Shown here: positions 25,835 to 35,181 of the stretch, one piece after another
How positions within the stretch are numbered: position 1 is the first letter of the stretch
How the letters are laid out: every line of letters starts with the position of its first letter
Assembly (NCBI GenBank): GCA_001898625.1
Contig: MKUP01000010.1
Span: 496,001-560,000 of the forward strand
Length of the DNA stretch: 64,000 nt
Direction: 5' to 3'
Origin: Burkholderiales bacterium 67-32
GTDB taxonomy: Bacteria; Pseudomonadota; Gammaproteobacteria; Burkholderiales; Burkholderiaceae_B
Translations under genes and position numbers: made by a program
Notes under the pieces: model-generated
The model's database searches: none
The model's input: only the letters and a program-made list of their open reading frames with translations
What the model was told of the DNA's origin: nothing

Positions 25835-27883
25835 TCAAACCGGTTTCAGGATCAGGTTGCCGTGGTCGTCGGTCGTGGCCGAGAAGCCCGGCTCCAGCCA
25901 CACGGTGGTGTCGGGCTGCTCGAGGATGGCCGGCCCCACCACCCGCGTACCCACGGGCAGGTCCAGGCGCGCATGGCGCGGCACGTCCGTCCAGGCGCCA
26001 TCCACGTGGACGCGCTGCGTGCCGGCCGGCCCGGGCGATACGTCGCCCGGAGGCGCCAGCAGGCGCAGGTCGAACTTCGGCCGCACGCCCACCCGCGCGT
26101 AGCGCAGGTTCATGATGCGTACGGGGATGCCGGGCAGCAGCCTTCCGAACTCGGTCCGGTACGCCGCTTCGAACGCGGCCGCCACGGCCTGCGCGTCCAG
26201 GCGGTCGGCCTCGATCGGCACCATCACCGTATGGGTCTGGCCCTGGTAGAGCATGTCCAGGAAGAGTTCCTCGCGCACCGCGGCGATGGCCACGCCGGCC
26301 GAGGCCAGGTGCGCGTCGCAGCGTTCGCGGAACTCGGCCACCAGGGCGCGCAGGGTCTCGAAGTCCACGTCGCGCAGGCCGCGGTTGATGGTCCGCACCG
26401 CGTCGTGGCGCAGGTCGGCCATCACGCAGCCCAGCGCCGAGGTCACGCCGGGATAGCGCGGCACGATGCCCGTTTCCACGCCGGTCTCGCGCATCATCGC
26501 GCACACGTGCAGCCCGCCTCCGCCACCGAAGGGCATGTAGGCGAAGCGGCGCGGATCGTGTCCCTTCTCGATGGACACCAAGCGCAGGGCACCGGCCATC
26601 TTGGCGTTGGCCACGGTCAGGATGGCCTCGGCCGCCTCCAGCACGTCCAGGCCCAGCGGCTCGGCCACATGGGTGCGGATGGCGGCGCGCGCCAGCTCCA
26701 CGTCCAGCTTGCCCAAGAGGCCGCCGCCCAGCGGCCGCGCGGCGTCGATGCGGCCCAGCAGCAAGTTGGCGTCGGTAACCGTGGGATAGGGATTGCCGTG
26801 CCCGTAGCAGGCCGGTCCCGGACGGCTGCCCGCTGATTCCGGCCCCACCTGCAGCATGCCGCCGGCATCCACCTTGGCGATCGACCCGCCGCCGGCGCCT
26901 ATGGTCTCGATCTGTATCATCGGCGAACGCACGACCATGCCAAAGGCGATGCTGGTCTGTTCCGCCAGCGCCACCCGCCCGTCCACCACCAGCGAGACGT
27001 CGAACGAAGTTCCGCCCATGTCCCCCGTCATCACGTCCGGATGGCCCGCCGCCCGCGCGATCGCGGCGCAGGCGATGACGCCCGCCGCCGGTCCGGACAG
27101 CGTCGTGCGCACCGGCAGCTCGCAAGCCGTCTGCCGCGACATCACGCCGCCGTTGCTCTGCACGATCATCAATTGCCCGTCGAAGCCGCGCTCGCGCAGG
27201 TCGCCTTCCAGCCGCCGCAGGTAGCCGCCCACGACGGGCTGCAATGCTGCGTTGAGGCTGGCCGTGGAGACGCGCTCGAATTCGCGGATCTCGGGCAGGA
27301 CCTCGGCCGACGAGGTCACGCAATCGTTGGGCCACAATTCGCGCACGCGCGCCACCGCCGCCGCTTCGTTGGCCGGATTGGCATAGGTGTTGATGAAGAA
27401 GACGCAGACCGCCTCGCATCCCTGCGCCAGCAGTTCGCCCACGCAAGCCTCGACCTGGCCGAGGTCCACTTCCGTATGGACGGAGCCGTCGGCCAGCACG
27501 CGCTCGTCCACTTCCTTGCGCAGGTCGCGGGAGATCGGCGGCAGGTATTCCCCGCGCAGCCCCCAGGTATGCGGCCGGTCGCGCCGCCGCATCTCCAGCA
27601 CGTCGGCGAAGCCGCGTGTGGTGATCAGTCCCGTGCGCGCGGCCTTGCGCTCCAGCAGTGCATTGGTGCCGACGGTGGTGCCATGGATGATGGTGACGAT
27701 GCCGGCCGCGCCGTCGGCCGCACCATCCAGCCGCGCGATGCCATTCATGAAACCCACCGCTTCCTCGCCCCGCGTGGACGGGACCTTGACCACGGCCACC
27801 GACTGGTCCGCCTCGTCCAGCACGAACAAGTCGGTGAATGTCCCTCCCACGTCGACGCCGACGACACGCTGCTGCCCGCTCAC
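25835..27883 (-). CDS. Hydantoinase/oxoprolinase subunit A
   Basis: The 682-residue product belongs to the HyuA/5-oxoprolinase ATP-dependent family. It has VGVDVGGTFTDLFVLDE at the N-terminus (actin-like ATPase phosphate loop), HGTTVGTNALLERK, then TGDMGGTSFDVSLV and GAGGGSIAKVDAGG. These enzymes open cyclic amides or carboxylate ketones with ATP. The start is the GTG at 27883, which overlaps the hyuB stop as GTGA, so subunits are coupled. The substrate cannot be told from the sequence. Confidence 0.93.
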   Translation of the reverse strand: MSGQQRVVGVDVGGTFTDLFVLDEADQSVAVVKVPSTRGEEAVGFMNGIARLDGAADGAAGIVTIIHGTTVGTNALLERKAARTGLITTRGFADVLEMRRRDRPHTWGLRGEYLPPISRDLRKEVDERVLADGSVHTEVDLGQVEACVGELLAQGCEAVCVFFINTYANPANEAAAVARVRELWPNDCVTSSAEVLPEIREFERVSTASLNAALQPVVGGYLRRLEGDLRERGFDGQLMIVQSNGGVMSRQTACELPVRTTLSGPAAGVIACAAIARAAGHPDVMTGDMGGTSFDVSLVVDGRVALAEQTSIAFGMVVRSPMIQIETIGAGGGSIAKVDAGGMLQVGPESAGSRPGPACYGHGNPYPTVTDANLLLGRIDAARPLGGGLLGKLDVELARAAIRTHVAEPLGLDVLEAAEAILTVANAKMAGALRLVSIEKGHDPRRFAYMPFGGGGGLHVCAMMRETGVETGIVPRYPGVTSALGCVMADLRHDAVRTINRGLRDVDFETLRALVAEFRERCDAHLASAGVAIAAVREELFLDMLYQGQTHTVMVPIEADRLDAQAVAAAFEAAYRTEFGRLLPGIPVRIMNLRYARVGVRPKFDLRLLAPPGDVSPGPAGTQRVHVDGAWTDVPRHARLDLPVGTRVVGPAILEQPDTTVWLEPGFSATTDDHGNLILKPV

Positions 27884-29550
27884 TGTCCACCCTCCGTCAC
27901 ATATCCCATGGCGCGGTCGCGCTCCACCGCGGCGGCACCGCGCCGCGCGGGATCGCCATAGCCGCCTCCGCCCGGCGTCTCCAGCCTGACCCGGTCCCCG
28001 CGGGACAGCGGTATTCCCATCATCTTCGACACCATGGGCGGGGTCTGCCACTGGCCGTCCACGCGATAGCTGAAGCGGTTCAGCGCGCCGTTGCCGCCCC
28101 CCGCGATGCCCTTGGGCGCGGACTTGCCGCGTTCGCCGAAGACGAAAGCCTGCGCCGACTGCTCCAGCAGTTCGATCTCGTAGACCGCGCCCAGGCCGCC
28201 CCGGTGCATGCCAGGCCCGCCCGAGTCGGGCCGCAACGACCACTGCGTGAAGCGCACGGGATACGCGGCCTCGATGATTTCCAGCGGCGGTATCGTGGCC
28301 GTGGAAATGGGCGCGTTGCCGTGACTCAGGCCATCGCCGCCGGCATGGCCGCCGTGGCCGCCGCCGAAGAAGCTGAACATCACCCAGCGCTGGCCCTGGC
28401 GCCCTTCGTCGCTGCGCAGCCCGGCGATGGACAGCGCGTTGATCGTGCCGTAGGCCTGGGCCACGGCGCGCCTCGGATCGGCCTGCGCCGCGGCGCTGAA
28501 GACCACGTCGATCATGCGCAGGATGGTCTCGGTGTAGCCGCCGACCGGCCGGGGCCGCTGCGCCGTGATCAGGAGCCCCTCGGGCATCACGAACTCGACC
28601 GCGTCCAGCACGCCGGCATTGGCCGGCACGTCGGGAAAGAGATGCTTGAGCGCCACATAGCAGGCCGCCACCGCGGTGGCGCGCGAGATATTGACCGCGC
28701 CCGCGCAGGGACCCGAGGTGCGCGAGAAATCCAGCACCAGCCGCTCGCCCTCAACCGTCATGTCCAGCGCGACGCGCAGCATCTCGTCGCGAATGCCATC
28801 GTTGTCGAGATAGTCCTCGAACGAATAGCGGCCATCGGGCAGCGACGCGATGTGCGCCCGCATCAGCTTGCGCGCCCGTTCGCGCAGGGCGCCCATGGCG
28901 CCGGTCACCCGCGGTTCGCCATAGGCCGCGAACAGTTCGGCCAGGCGGCGCTCGCCCAGCTCCAGCGCCGCGAGCTGCCCGTTCAGGTCGCCCCACAGGC
29001 TGTCGGGCATGCGGGTGTTGGCGCGCAGGATGGCCAGCACGTCGGGATTCACCTCCCCTTGCTGCACGATGCGCACCGGCGGGATCTGGACCGCTTCCTG
29101 CCAGCACTCGGTGGCGGCCGGGTTGTAGTTGCCGGGAACGTTGCCGCCCACGTCGTGCCAGTGCGCCGCCGAGGCCAGGAAACAGACCAGCCGCCCTTCC
29201 ACGAAGAAAGGTTTGACCAGCTTGAAGTCGTTGGCGTGCGTGCCGCCTTCGTAGGGGTCGTTGAACAGCCAGACCTCGCCCTCGCGCATGCCGCCCAGGG
29301 GCCGCGCCGCCTGGACCGCGGCGCGCACGGCGAAAGCCATCGCCCCGACGAACACCGGCAGGCCGGATTTGCCCTGCACGAGCGTATCGCCGGTCGCGCC
29401 GTCGTAGATCCCATGGCAGGCGTCGTGGGCCTCGGCAATGATGGGATTGAACGCGCTGCGGTAAAGCGTGGCATCCATTTCATCGGCGATCTGCTCCAGC
29501 CGCCCCTTCAGGACCGCCAGCGTGACCGGATCGAGCTTGACTTCCGACAT
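27880..29550 (-). CDS. Hydantoinase/oxoprolinase subunit B
   Basis: The 556-residue product is the HyuB partner. It opens DPVTLAVLKGRLEQIADEMDATLYRSAFNPII and has FNDPYEGGTHANDFKLVKPFF, HWHDVGG and the C-terminal PGGGGYGDP. The ATG at 29550 has GAGGGG just ahead; an upstream ATG at 29565 also has GGAG and cannot be excluded, but would leave a very short leader from the predicted promoter at 29583-29611. It is the first gene of the five-gene operon running down to the CoA ligase. Confidence 0.92.
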   Translation of the reverse strand: MSEVKLDPVTLAVLKGRLEQIADEMDATLYRSAFNPIIAEAHDACHGIYDGATGDTLVQGKSGLPVFVGAMAFAVRAAVQAARPLGGMREGEVWLFNDPYEGGTHANDFKLVKPFFVEGRLVCFLASAAHWHDVGGNVPGNYNPAATECWQEAVQIPPVRIVQQGEVNPDVLAILRANTRMPDSLWGDLNGQLAALELGERRLAELFAAYGEPRVTGAMGALRERARKLMRAHIASLPDGRYSFEDYLDNDGIRDEMLRVALDMTVEGERLVLDFSRTSGPCAGAVNISRATAVAACYVALKHLFPDVPANAGVLDAVEFVMPEGLLITAQRPRPVGGYTETILRMIDVVFSAAAQADPRRAVAQAYGTINALSIAGLRSDEGRQGQRWVMFSFFGGGHGGHAGGDGLSHGNAPISTATIPPLEIIEAAYPVRFTQWSLRPDSGGPGMHRGGLGAVYEIELLEQSAQAFVFGERGKSAPKGIAGGGNGALNRFSYRVDGQWQTPPMVSKMMGIPLSRGDRVRLETPGGGGYGDPARRGAAAVERDRAMGYVTEGGQ

Positions 29551-29582
29551 GCGCCCCTCTTGCATTCAGGATACTCCGGAGG

Positions 29583-29614
29583 ACTTTATTTATGATCTAT
29601 TGTTCTGTCAATAG
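29583..29614 (-). promoter_or_regulatory. Promoter and overlapping operator of the hydantoinase operon
   Basis: On the minus strand a perfect -35 TTGACA (29611-29606) and TAAAGT (29588-29583) are 17 bases apart. The -35 lies in the inverted repeat CTATTG-TTCTGT-CAATAG (29597-29614 on the plus strand), as expected for a repressor site of the GntR or similar type. No regulator is adjacent; the IclR protein at 32269 has a different operator sequence. Confidence 0.6.
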
Positions 29615-29654
29615 GACAATTAGGAAAACGGCGTCAGGCCACCGCAGCACCCGC

Positions 29655-31037
29655 CTAGTCGTTCAAGTCCTCCACCGCCCTCGCCTCGCGCCACAGTGCG
29701 TCCGCCTGCCCATCGTCCAGCGCGGCGCGCGCCAGCTCGCGGAACTTGCGCTCCACGCCGGCCCTGTCCAGCGGCGGCGCGTGCGTGCCGCCCGGCGAAT
29801 AGGGACCGTGTTCGGACGGCGTGCCGTACTCCATCATGCAGGTGCCGGTGCGCCGGCCGCCCCCGCGCAGCGCGATCTCGACCCGCGCCGGCAGGTAGCG
29901 CGGATACAGCGCGGCATACGCTTCGTCCACATGCAGGTGGATGCGCGGATACAGCTGCGTCACCTCCGGCTCGACGGCGGGCCGTCGCACGTTCGACAGG
30001 TCGTACCGGCCATGGCACAGGGCACTGGCCACGGCCCACACCACGCTCATCAGGCGGTCGTAAAGCTCGTGCGCCGGCCCGGGCGCCTGGCCGAAGCGCA
30101 GCGCCACCGGATAGGTATGCACGTCGACGCGTTCGATGTCTCGCGCGGCCAGCGGTCCGTCGTTCCAGATGGCCTGGATGGCGTCGATGGCCGGCTGGGC
30201 ATGGCGGCAGGCGGGGATGGGCTTGAAATACACGCCGTCCAGCGTCTCGCCGCGCCAGGTTTCCGGATCCTGCCCGAGCCCCCGGCTGCGCAGCACGTCC
30301 AGGACGCCCGGGTCGGCACCGCCCTCGAAGATGCGGTCGCCCGACCCCAGGCCGGCGCGCGCCAGCTTCACCGACTCGATGGCGCAGCGCGCCGCCAGGC
30401 CGCCATGCAGCGGCACCGCCGAACCGTGCTCGGTCAGGCCGCGCAGCGCCGCCGCGGGAAACGAGAAAGCCGCGTTGCCCAGCGCGCGCGCCAGGGTGCT
30501 CTCGTCCAGCTCCAGCAGGCGTCCCAGCGCCGCGGTCGCGCCGATCGCGCCCGTGCACGAGGTCGGCGCCAGCCCGGCCAGCGTCAGGGCGGGATGGGCG
30601 CTGGCCGCCAATCGGTTCGCGACTTCGTAGCCGACCGCGATGGCCATGTGGACCGATGCCATCGCCCGGCCCTCGCGTATGCACCAGACGGCGGAAATGA
30701 TGCTGTTGCTGGGATGGTTGCCGCCATTGCCGTAGCCGTCGTGCGATTGCAGCAGCGAACCCATGGTGCTCATCGCGATGGCCGCCGACTCCGGGCCAAG
30801 GCCGGCCGGCGCGCCGGGAATCCGCACCGCGCCGGGCTGCGCCAGCACGAAAGCCGATTCGGCCTCGGGCAGGCAGGATCCTGCCAGCACGCAGCCCAGG
30901 AAGTCCGCCAGGATCAGCGCGACCTTCTCGCGCCGGGCCGGCGACAGGTCCGCGCGCCGCAGGCCCAGTGCGAACGCCGCCAGGCGCCGCGCCAGCGGCC
31001 GGCTTTCCCGGCCGGCATCCGGCGGGCGGGCCGTCAT
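29655..31037 (-). CDS. MmgE/PrpD-family protein
   Basis: The 460-residue product belongs to the MmgE/PrpD family, which includes 2-methylcitrate dehydratase and cis-aconitate decarboxylase. Visible family blocks are LADFLGCVLAGS, QSHDGYGNGGNHPSNSIISAVW, AVGYEVANRLAAS and FKPIPACRHAQPAIDAI. The ATG overlaps the acyl-CoA dehydrogenase stop as ATGA. With the dehydrogenase it forms a two-gene operon divergent from the IclR regulator. The substrate is probably a hydroxy acid, which is inference from the family. Confidence 0.88.
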   Translation of the reverse strand: MTARPPDAGRESRPLARRLAAFALGLRRADLSPARREKVALILADFLGCVLAGSCLPEAESAFVLAQPGAVRIPGAPAGLGPESAAIAMSTMGSLLQSHDGYGNGGNHPSNSIISAVWCIREGRAMASVHMAIAVGYEVANRLAASAHPALTLAGLAPTSCTGAIGATAALGRLLELDESTLARALGNAAFSFPAAALRGLTEHGSAVPLHGGLAARCAIESVKLARAGLGSGDRIFEGGADPGVLDVLRSRGLGQDPETWRGETLDGVYFKPIPACRHAQPAIDAIQAIWNDGPLAARDIERVDVHTYPVALRFGQAPGPAHELYDRLMSVVWAVASALCHGRYDLSNVRRPAVEPEVTQLYPRIHLHVDEAYAALYPRYLPARVEIALRGGGRRTGTCMMEYGTPSEHGPYSPGGTHAPPLDRAGVERKFRELARAALDDGQADALWREARAVEDLND

Positions 31038-32176
31038 TTCAGCAATGCCCGCGCGATCAGCATGCGCTGGATCTCGGACGCGCCTTCGCCGATGCGGTAG
31101 TGCCGCACGTCGCGATAGAAGCGCTCGACCGGCACGCCCCGGATCAGGCCCGAGCCGCCCAGTATCTGCACCGTCCGGTCGGCCACCCGCCCCACCATCT
31201 CGGAGCAGAACAGCTTGACCATGCTGGTGGCCGTGCCCGCGTCCTGGCCGGCATCGATACGCCGCATGGTGTCGTAGGCCAGCGATCGCGCCAGCGCCAG
31301 TTCGGTGGCGGAATCCGCCAGCATCCATTGGATGGCCTGCCTGTCGGCCAGCGGCTGGCCGAAGGTGACCCGGGTCTTGGCGTAGGCCACGGCTTCTTCC
31401 AATAGCCGGTCGGCCGTGCCTATGCACGCGGCCGACACTCCCATGCGGCCGCTGGCCAGCGACCCCATGGCGATGCCGAATCCGCCGCCGACTTCGCCCA
31501 GCACCGCTTCGTCGGGCACGAAACAGTCGTCGAAGCGGATCTCGGCCAGTTCGATGGGATCGGAACCGATGGTTTTGTCCACCCTCGCGATGTGCATGCC
31601 CGGCGTGCCCTGGTCCACCAGGAAGGCCGTGATGCCGCCCCGCGCACGCCGCGCCGTATCGGTCACGGCCAGCACCATGACCACCTGCGCGCGATGTGCG
31701 GCGCTGATGAACTGCTTGAGCCCGTTGATCACCCAGCCCCCCGCCGTTTTCTCCGCCGTGGTGCGCAAGGCGGCCGCATCCGACCCCGCCTCGGGCTCGG
31801 TCAGCGCGAAGCTGCCCAGCCATTCGCCGCTGGCCAGCCGGGCGACGTATTTGTCGCGCTGCGCCGGCGTGCCATGGCGCGCGATGCCGATCGGCGTCAG
31901 GCCGCTGGTGCAATCGAGCATGACCGTGAAAACGCGGTGCGAGCGCGCCACTTCCTCCATCACCAGGCAATACGTGGCCAGGTCGAATCCCCCTCCGCCG
32001 TATTCGGCCGGCAGGCGCATGCCCAGGTAGCCCTGCTGGCGCATCTCGGCCAGCGCGGAAGGCGCCACCTGGCCGTCCTGGTCCATCTGGCGGGCCAGGG
32101 GCTCCAGACGTTCGTTGACGAAGCGGCGGATGGCGGAACGCATTTCGGCCAGCTCCGGCGTGCAATCTTGCTGCAT
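31034..32176 (-). CDS. Acyl-CoA dehydrogenase
   Basis: This FAD enzyme oxidises acyl-CoA to enoyl-CoA. The 380-residue product has the N-terminal helical domain, then SGLTPIGIARHG, FALTEPEAGSDAAALRTTAE, and the C-terminal YRDVRHYRIGEGASEIQRMLIAR, where the Glu in GEGASE is the usual catalytic-base position. The start at 32176 is used because the N-terminus fits the family; a GTG at 32194 is also open but would overlap the first operator. It is the first gene after the IclR divergent promoter. Confidence 0.93.
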   Translation of the reverse strand: MQQDCTPELAEMRSAIRRFVNERLEPLARQMDQDGQVAPSALAEMRQQGYLGMRLPAEYGGGGFDLATYCLVMEEVARSHRVFTVMLDCTSGLTPIGIARHGTPAQRDKYVARLASGEWLGSFALTEPEAGSDAAALRTTAEKTAGGWVINGLKQFISAAHRAQVVMVLAVTDTARRARGGITAFLVDQGTPGMHIARVDKTIGSDPIELAEIRFDDCFVPDEAVLGEVGGGFGIAMGSLASGRMGVSAACIGTADRLLEEAVAYAKTRVTFGQPLADRQAIQWMLADSATELALARSLAYDTMRRIDAGQDAGTATSMVKLFCSEMVGRVADRTVQILGGSGLIRGVPVERFYRDVRHYRIGEGASEIQRMLIARALLK

Positions 32177-32188
32177 GGGACTTGAATA

Positions 32189-32223
32189 ATTCACTATATG
32201 AATTGATAATTCGTTTTATGAAT
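32189..32223. promoter_or_regulatory. Pair of IclR-type operators
   Basis: Two inverted repeats of the form ATTC-N7-GAAT lie in the divergent region: ATTCACTATATGAAT (32189-32203) and ATTCGTTTTATGAAT (32209-32223). Their centres are exactly 20 bases apart, two turns of the helix, so dimers on both would sit on one face. They lie between the acyl-CoA dehydrogenase and the IclR gene. Binding by that IclR protein is inferred from position and from the typical 15-base IclR site length. Confidence 0.65.
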
Positions 32224-32268
32224 TTATTTTGGGCTTCACCTTGAAGGGTGTCAAGGCCCGCCTGAGCC

Positions 32269-33033
32269 ATGAAAGAAACCGATCCGCTGTTCGTCACCGC
32301 GCTGGCCCGAGGCCTGGAAATCCTGCGCTGCTTCACCCCCGCGCGCGGCGAATTGGGCACCACGGAAATCGCCCGGCTGACCGGACTGCCACAGCCGACC
32401 GTCTGGCGGCTGTGCAAGACGCTGGCGGCGCTGGGCTATCTGGTGCCCACCGCCAACGACAAGCTGCGCGTGGGCGCGGCCGCCCTGCTGCTGGGCTATG
32501 CCGTGGTCGCGCAGACAGGGATCAACGACTATGCCGTGCCGCTGATGAAGGCCGCCGCCGATGCGCTGGGCACCACGGTGCTGCTGGCCGAGCGGCACGA
32601 GGCCAGCATGGTGGTCATCCAACGCTGCGAACCGGTCCAGGTGCGACGCGTGATGCTGCACATCGGCTCCACCGTGGGCCTGACCGATTCATCGTTGGGA
32701 TTGGCGTACCTGGCGGCCCAGCCTCCGGCCGAGCGCGAACGCATCGTCGCCGGCTTGCAGGCGGACGGGCGATGGGATGCCGGCCATGCCCCCGGCCGGC
32801 TGCGGGCGGCGCTGGACGACTACGAACGCCACGGTGCCGTGCTCATGCGCTATCCGCAGGAGCACTTCACCGCCATCGGCGTGCCGGTCCAGCCCGCCGA
32901 CCGCCACCGCACGCTGGCGCTGACCTGCGGCGCCTCGGACGCCCTGTTCACCGACGCCCACGTCGCCGCCACCGTCGCGCCCACGCTCAAGCGCCTGGCG
33001 GCGGAAATCGCCCCGCTGCTGATAAAGCGATAA
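32269..33033 (+). CDS. IclR-family transcriptional regulator
   Basis: The 254-residue product has an IclR N-terminal winged helix-turn-helix (ALARGLEILRCFTPARGELGTTEIARLTGLPQPTVWRLCKTLAALGYL) and a C-terminal ligand-binding GAF-like domain (VVIQRCEP..., GLAYLAAQPPAERE, FTAIGVPVQPADRH). It is divergent from the acyl-CoA dehydrogenase-PrpD operon, with two matched operators in the 92 bases between. It probably represses that operon until an organic acid or CoA intermediate binds. It converges on rimO with only 7 bases between stops. Confidence 0.94.
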   Translation: MKETDPLFVTALARGLEILRCFTPARGELGTTEIARLTGLPQPTVWRLCKTLAALGYLVPTANDKLRVGAAALLLGYAVVAQTGINDYAVPLMKAAADALGTTVLLAERHEASMVVIQRCEPVQVRRVMLHIGSTVGLTDSSLGLAYLAAQPPAERERIVAGLQADGRWDAGHAPGRLRAALDDYERHGAVLMRYPQEHFTAIGVPVQPADRHRTLALTCGASDALFTDAHVAATVAPTLKRLAAEIAPLLIKR

Positions 33034-33040
33034 ACCGGGG

Positions 33041-34426
33041 CTACCCTACACTTCCCCAGAGGTCGTGGTCGTCGGAGCGGGCGATGCGGACGGAAATGAT
33101 GTCGCCCACCTTGTAGCGCTTCCAGGGCTTGTCCACCGGCGCCACATAGACCTTGCCGTCGATGTCGGGCGCATCACCCATGGAGCGGGCGATGCCGCCT
33201 TCGGGGCCCACCTCGTCGACCACGCACTTGAGGACCTTGCCGACGCGGCGCGCCAGGCGCTTGCGGGACACCGCCTCCTGGACCTGCATGAAACGGGCCT
33301 GGCGCTCCTGCCGGACTTCGTCGGGCACGGGATCGGGCAGCTCGTTGGCCGCCGCGCCTTCCACCGGCGAATAGGCGAAACAGCCCACGCGGTCGAGCTC
33401 GGCCTCGCGCAGGAAGTCCAGCATTTCCTCGAACTCGGCCTCGGTCTCGCCGGGGAAGCCGGCGATGAAGGTGCTGCGTATCGTCAGGTCCGGACAGATC
33501 GCGCGCCAGGCGCGGATGCGGTCCAGGTTGCGCTCGGACGAGGCCGGACGCTTCATCAGCTTCAGAATGCGCTGGCTGGCGTGCTGGAACGGCACGTCCA
33601 GGTACGGCAGCACGCGGCCGCCGTTCTCATGGACCTCGTTCATCAGCGGCAGGACTTCGTCCACGTGCGGATAGGGATACACGTAGTGCAGGCGGATCCA
33701 GGCGCCCAGCTTGGACAGCTCGCGCACCAGTTCTGTCATCCGGGTGCGCACGGCGCGGCCGTCGACGAAGCCCGTGCGGTACTTCACGTCCACGCCGTAG
33801 GCGCTGGTGTCCTGCGAGATGACCAGGATTTCCTTGACGCCGGCCTTGACCAGGTTCTCGGCCTCGCGCATGACCTCGTGGATGGGCCGCGACACCAGGT
33901 CGCCGCGCATGGACGGGATGATGCAGAAGCTGCAGCGATGGTTGCAACCCTCGGATATCTTCAGGTAGGCGTAATGCTTGGGCGTCAGGCGCACGCCCTG
34001 CGGCGGCACGAGGTCGCTGAAGGGGTCGTGGGGCTTGGGCAGGTACTGGTGCACCGCCTGCATGACCTCGTGGGTCGCGTGCGGCCCAGTCACGGCCAGG
34101 ACCTTGGGATGCATCTTCTGCACCACGCCCTCGCCGTCGGACTCCTTCTTGGCGCCCAGGCAGCCGGTCACGATGACCTTGCCGTTGGCCTGCAAGGCCT
34201 CGCCTATGGTGTCCAGGCTTTCCTTGACCGCATCGTCGATGAAGCCACAGGTATTGACGATGACCAGGTCCGCGTCCTCGTAGGTCTTGGAGGTTTCGTA
34301 GCCTTCGGCGCGCAGCTGGGTCAGGATCTGCTCGGAATCCGAGGCCGCCTTCGGACAGCCCAGGCTGGCGAAGGCCACGCGGGGAGTGGCGGTGTTGGTC
34401 GGGGAATCGGATGAATGAATGGACAT
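33041..34426 (-). CDS. rimO: Ribosomal protein S12 methylthiotransferase
   Basis: RimO is a radical-SAM enzyme that adds a methylthio group to an Asp of ribosomal protein S12. The 461-residue product has the N-terminal cluster Cys in LGCPK, NTCGF and TGCLG, the radical-SAM motif CNHRCSFC, and a C-terminal TRAM domain. The ATG at 34426 is preferred over a GTG 9 bases upstream. A TAAAAT -10 box lies 50 bases before the start. It is convergent with the IclR gene. Confidence 0.97.
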   Translation of the reverse strand: MSIHSSDSPTNTATPRVAFASLGCPKAASDSEQILTQLRAEGYETSKTYEDADLVIVNTCGFIDDAVKESLDTIGEALQANGKVIVTGCLGAKKESDGEGVVQKMHPKVLAVTGPHATHEVMQAVHQYLPKPHDPFSDLVPPQGVRLTPKHYAYLKISEGCNHRCSFCIIPSMRGDLVSRPIHEVMREAENLVKAGVKEILVISQDTSAYGVDVKYRTGFVDGRAVRTRMTELVRELSKLGAWIRLHYVYPYPHVDEVLPLMNEVHENGGRVLPYLDVPFQHASQRILKLMKRPASSERNLDRIRAWRAICPDLTIRSTFIAGFPGETEAEFEEMLDFLREAELDRVGCFAYSPVEGAAANELPDPVPDEVRQERQARFMQVQEAVSRKRLARRVGKVLKCVVDEVGPEGGIARSMGDAPDIDGKVYVAPVDKPWKRYKVGDIISVRIARSDDHDLWGSVG

Positions 34427-34475
34427 CGGGCGCACCGCGAGCGCGACTCGCGGCCGGAATTAGCGGAATGGGGGC

Positions 34476-34481
34476 ATTTTA
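34476..34481 (-). promoter_or_regulatory. Candidate -10 box for rimO
   Basis: The minus strand reads TAAAAT, one mismatch from consensus, about 50 bases before the rimO start. No -35 is recognisable. The phaR gene ends at 34509, so rimO is probably separately transcribed. Confidence 0.4.
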
Positions 34482-34508
34482 CCGGGTTACGGCAAGCCCG
34501 CCCCCGCT

Positions 34509-35075
34509 CTACTTGCGCTCGTCGTCCTTGGACGCGGAGGTGAAGGGAAAAGTGGTGAACATGGACCGGGTCTGGTTCTGCATCTGGTCCTGCATCTGCA
34601 CGAACAGGTTCTTGCTCTGCTCGATGTAGTTGCTCATCATGCTCTGGATCATCGGCGTCTGGACGTTCATGAACTGCGTCCAGGCCTCGGGGCCGAACTG
34701 GCCGCCGTACAGCCCCTTGGACTGCTCGCCCAGCTTGTTCTGGATCTCCATGAAGGCCTGGATGTTCTTCTCCAGGTACGACCCCATGATGCCCTGCATC
34801 GCATGGCCGTAGAAACGGATGATCTGGGCCAGCATGGTCGACGTGAACATGGGCGCGCCGGCGGTTTCCTCTTCCAGGATGATCTGCAGCAGGATGCTGC
34901 GGGTCAGGTCCTCGCCGGACTTGGCATCGACGACCTCGAAGGTCTCGTTGTCCAGCACGAGCTGCTTGACGTCGGCCAAGGTGATGTAGGTGCTGGTCTG
35001 CGTATCGTATAACCGGCGATTGGGATATTTTTTTATCAACCGCAATGCGTTGCCGGCTCCAGCTTGCTGCGCCAT
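34509..35075 (-). CDS. phaR: Polyhydroxyalkanoate synthesis repressor
   Basis: PhaR represses phasin and its own genes and also binds PHA granules. The 188-residue product has the PHB/PHA accumulation regulator DNA-binding domain (LRLIKKYPNRRLYDTQTSTYITLADVKQLV) and the following ILLQIILEEE segment, then a C-terminal Gln/Met-rich stretch. The start at 35075 is the ATG; a TTG 12 bases upstream is also open. It is the last gene of the phaC-phaB-phaR group. A GC-rich hairpin at 35107-35128 separates it from phaB. Confidence 0.95.
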   Translation of the reverse strand: MAQQAGAGNALRLIKKYPNRRLYDTQTSTYITLADVKQLVLDNETFEVVDAKSGEDLTRSILLQIILEEETAGAPMFTSTMLAQIIRFYGHAMQGIMGSYLEKNIQAFMEIQNKLGEQSKGLYGGQFGPEAWTQFMNVQTPMIQSMMSNYIEQSKNLFVQMQDQMQNQTRSMFTTFPFTSASKDDERK

Positions 35076-35106
35076 GCTTGCCCCCAACTTAGATTTGTAT
35101 GAAACC

Positions 35107-35128
35107 GGTGCGGTCCGCCGACCGCACC
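35107..35128 (-). terminator. Hairpin between phaB and phaR
   Basis: GGTGCGGTC and GACCGCACC form a perfect 9-base stem with a 4-base loop. On the minus strand only GGTTTC follows, so it is a weak terminator or an attenuating structure between phaB and phaR. Confidence 0.5.
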
Positions 35129-35181
35129 AGCCATCAAGTTTAGTCCAACCCGGCGTGGAACGCCTCGGGCCGGATGGGGGC

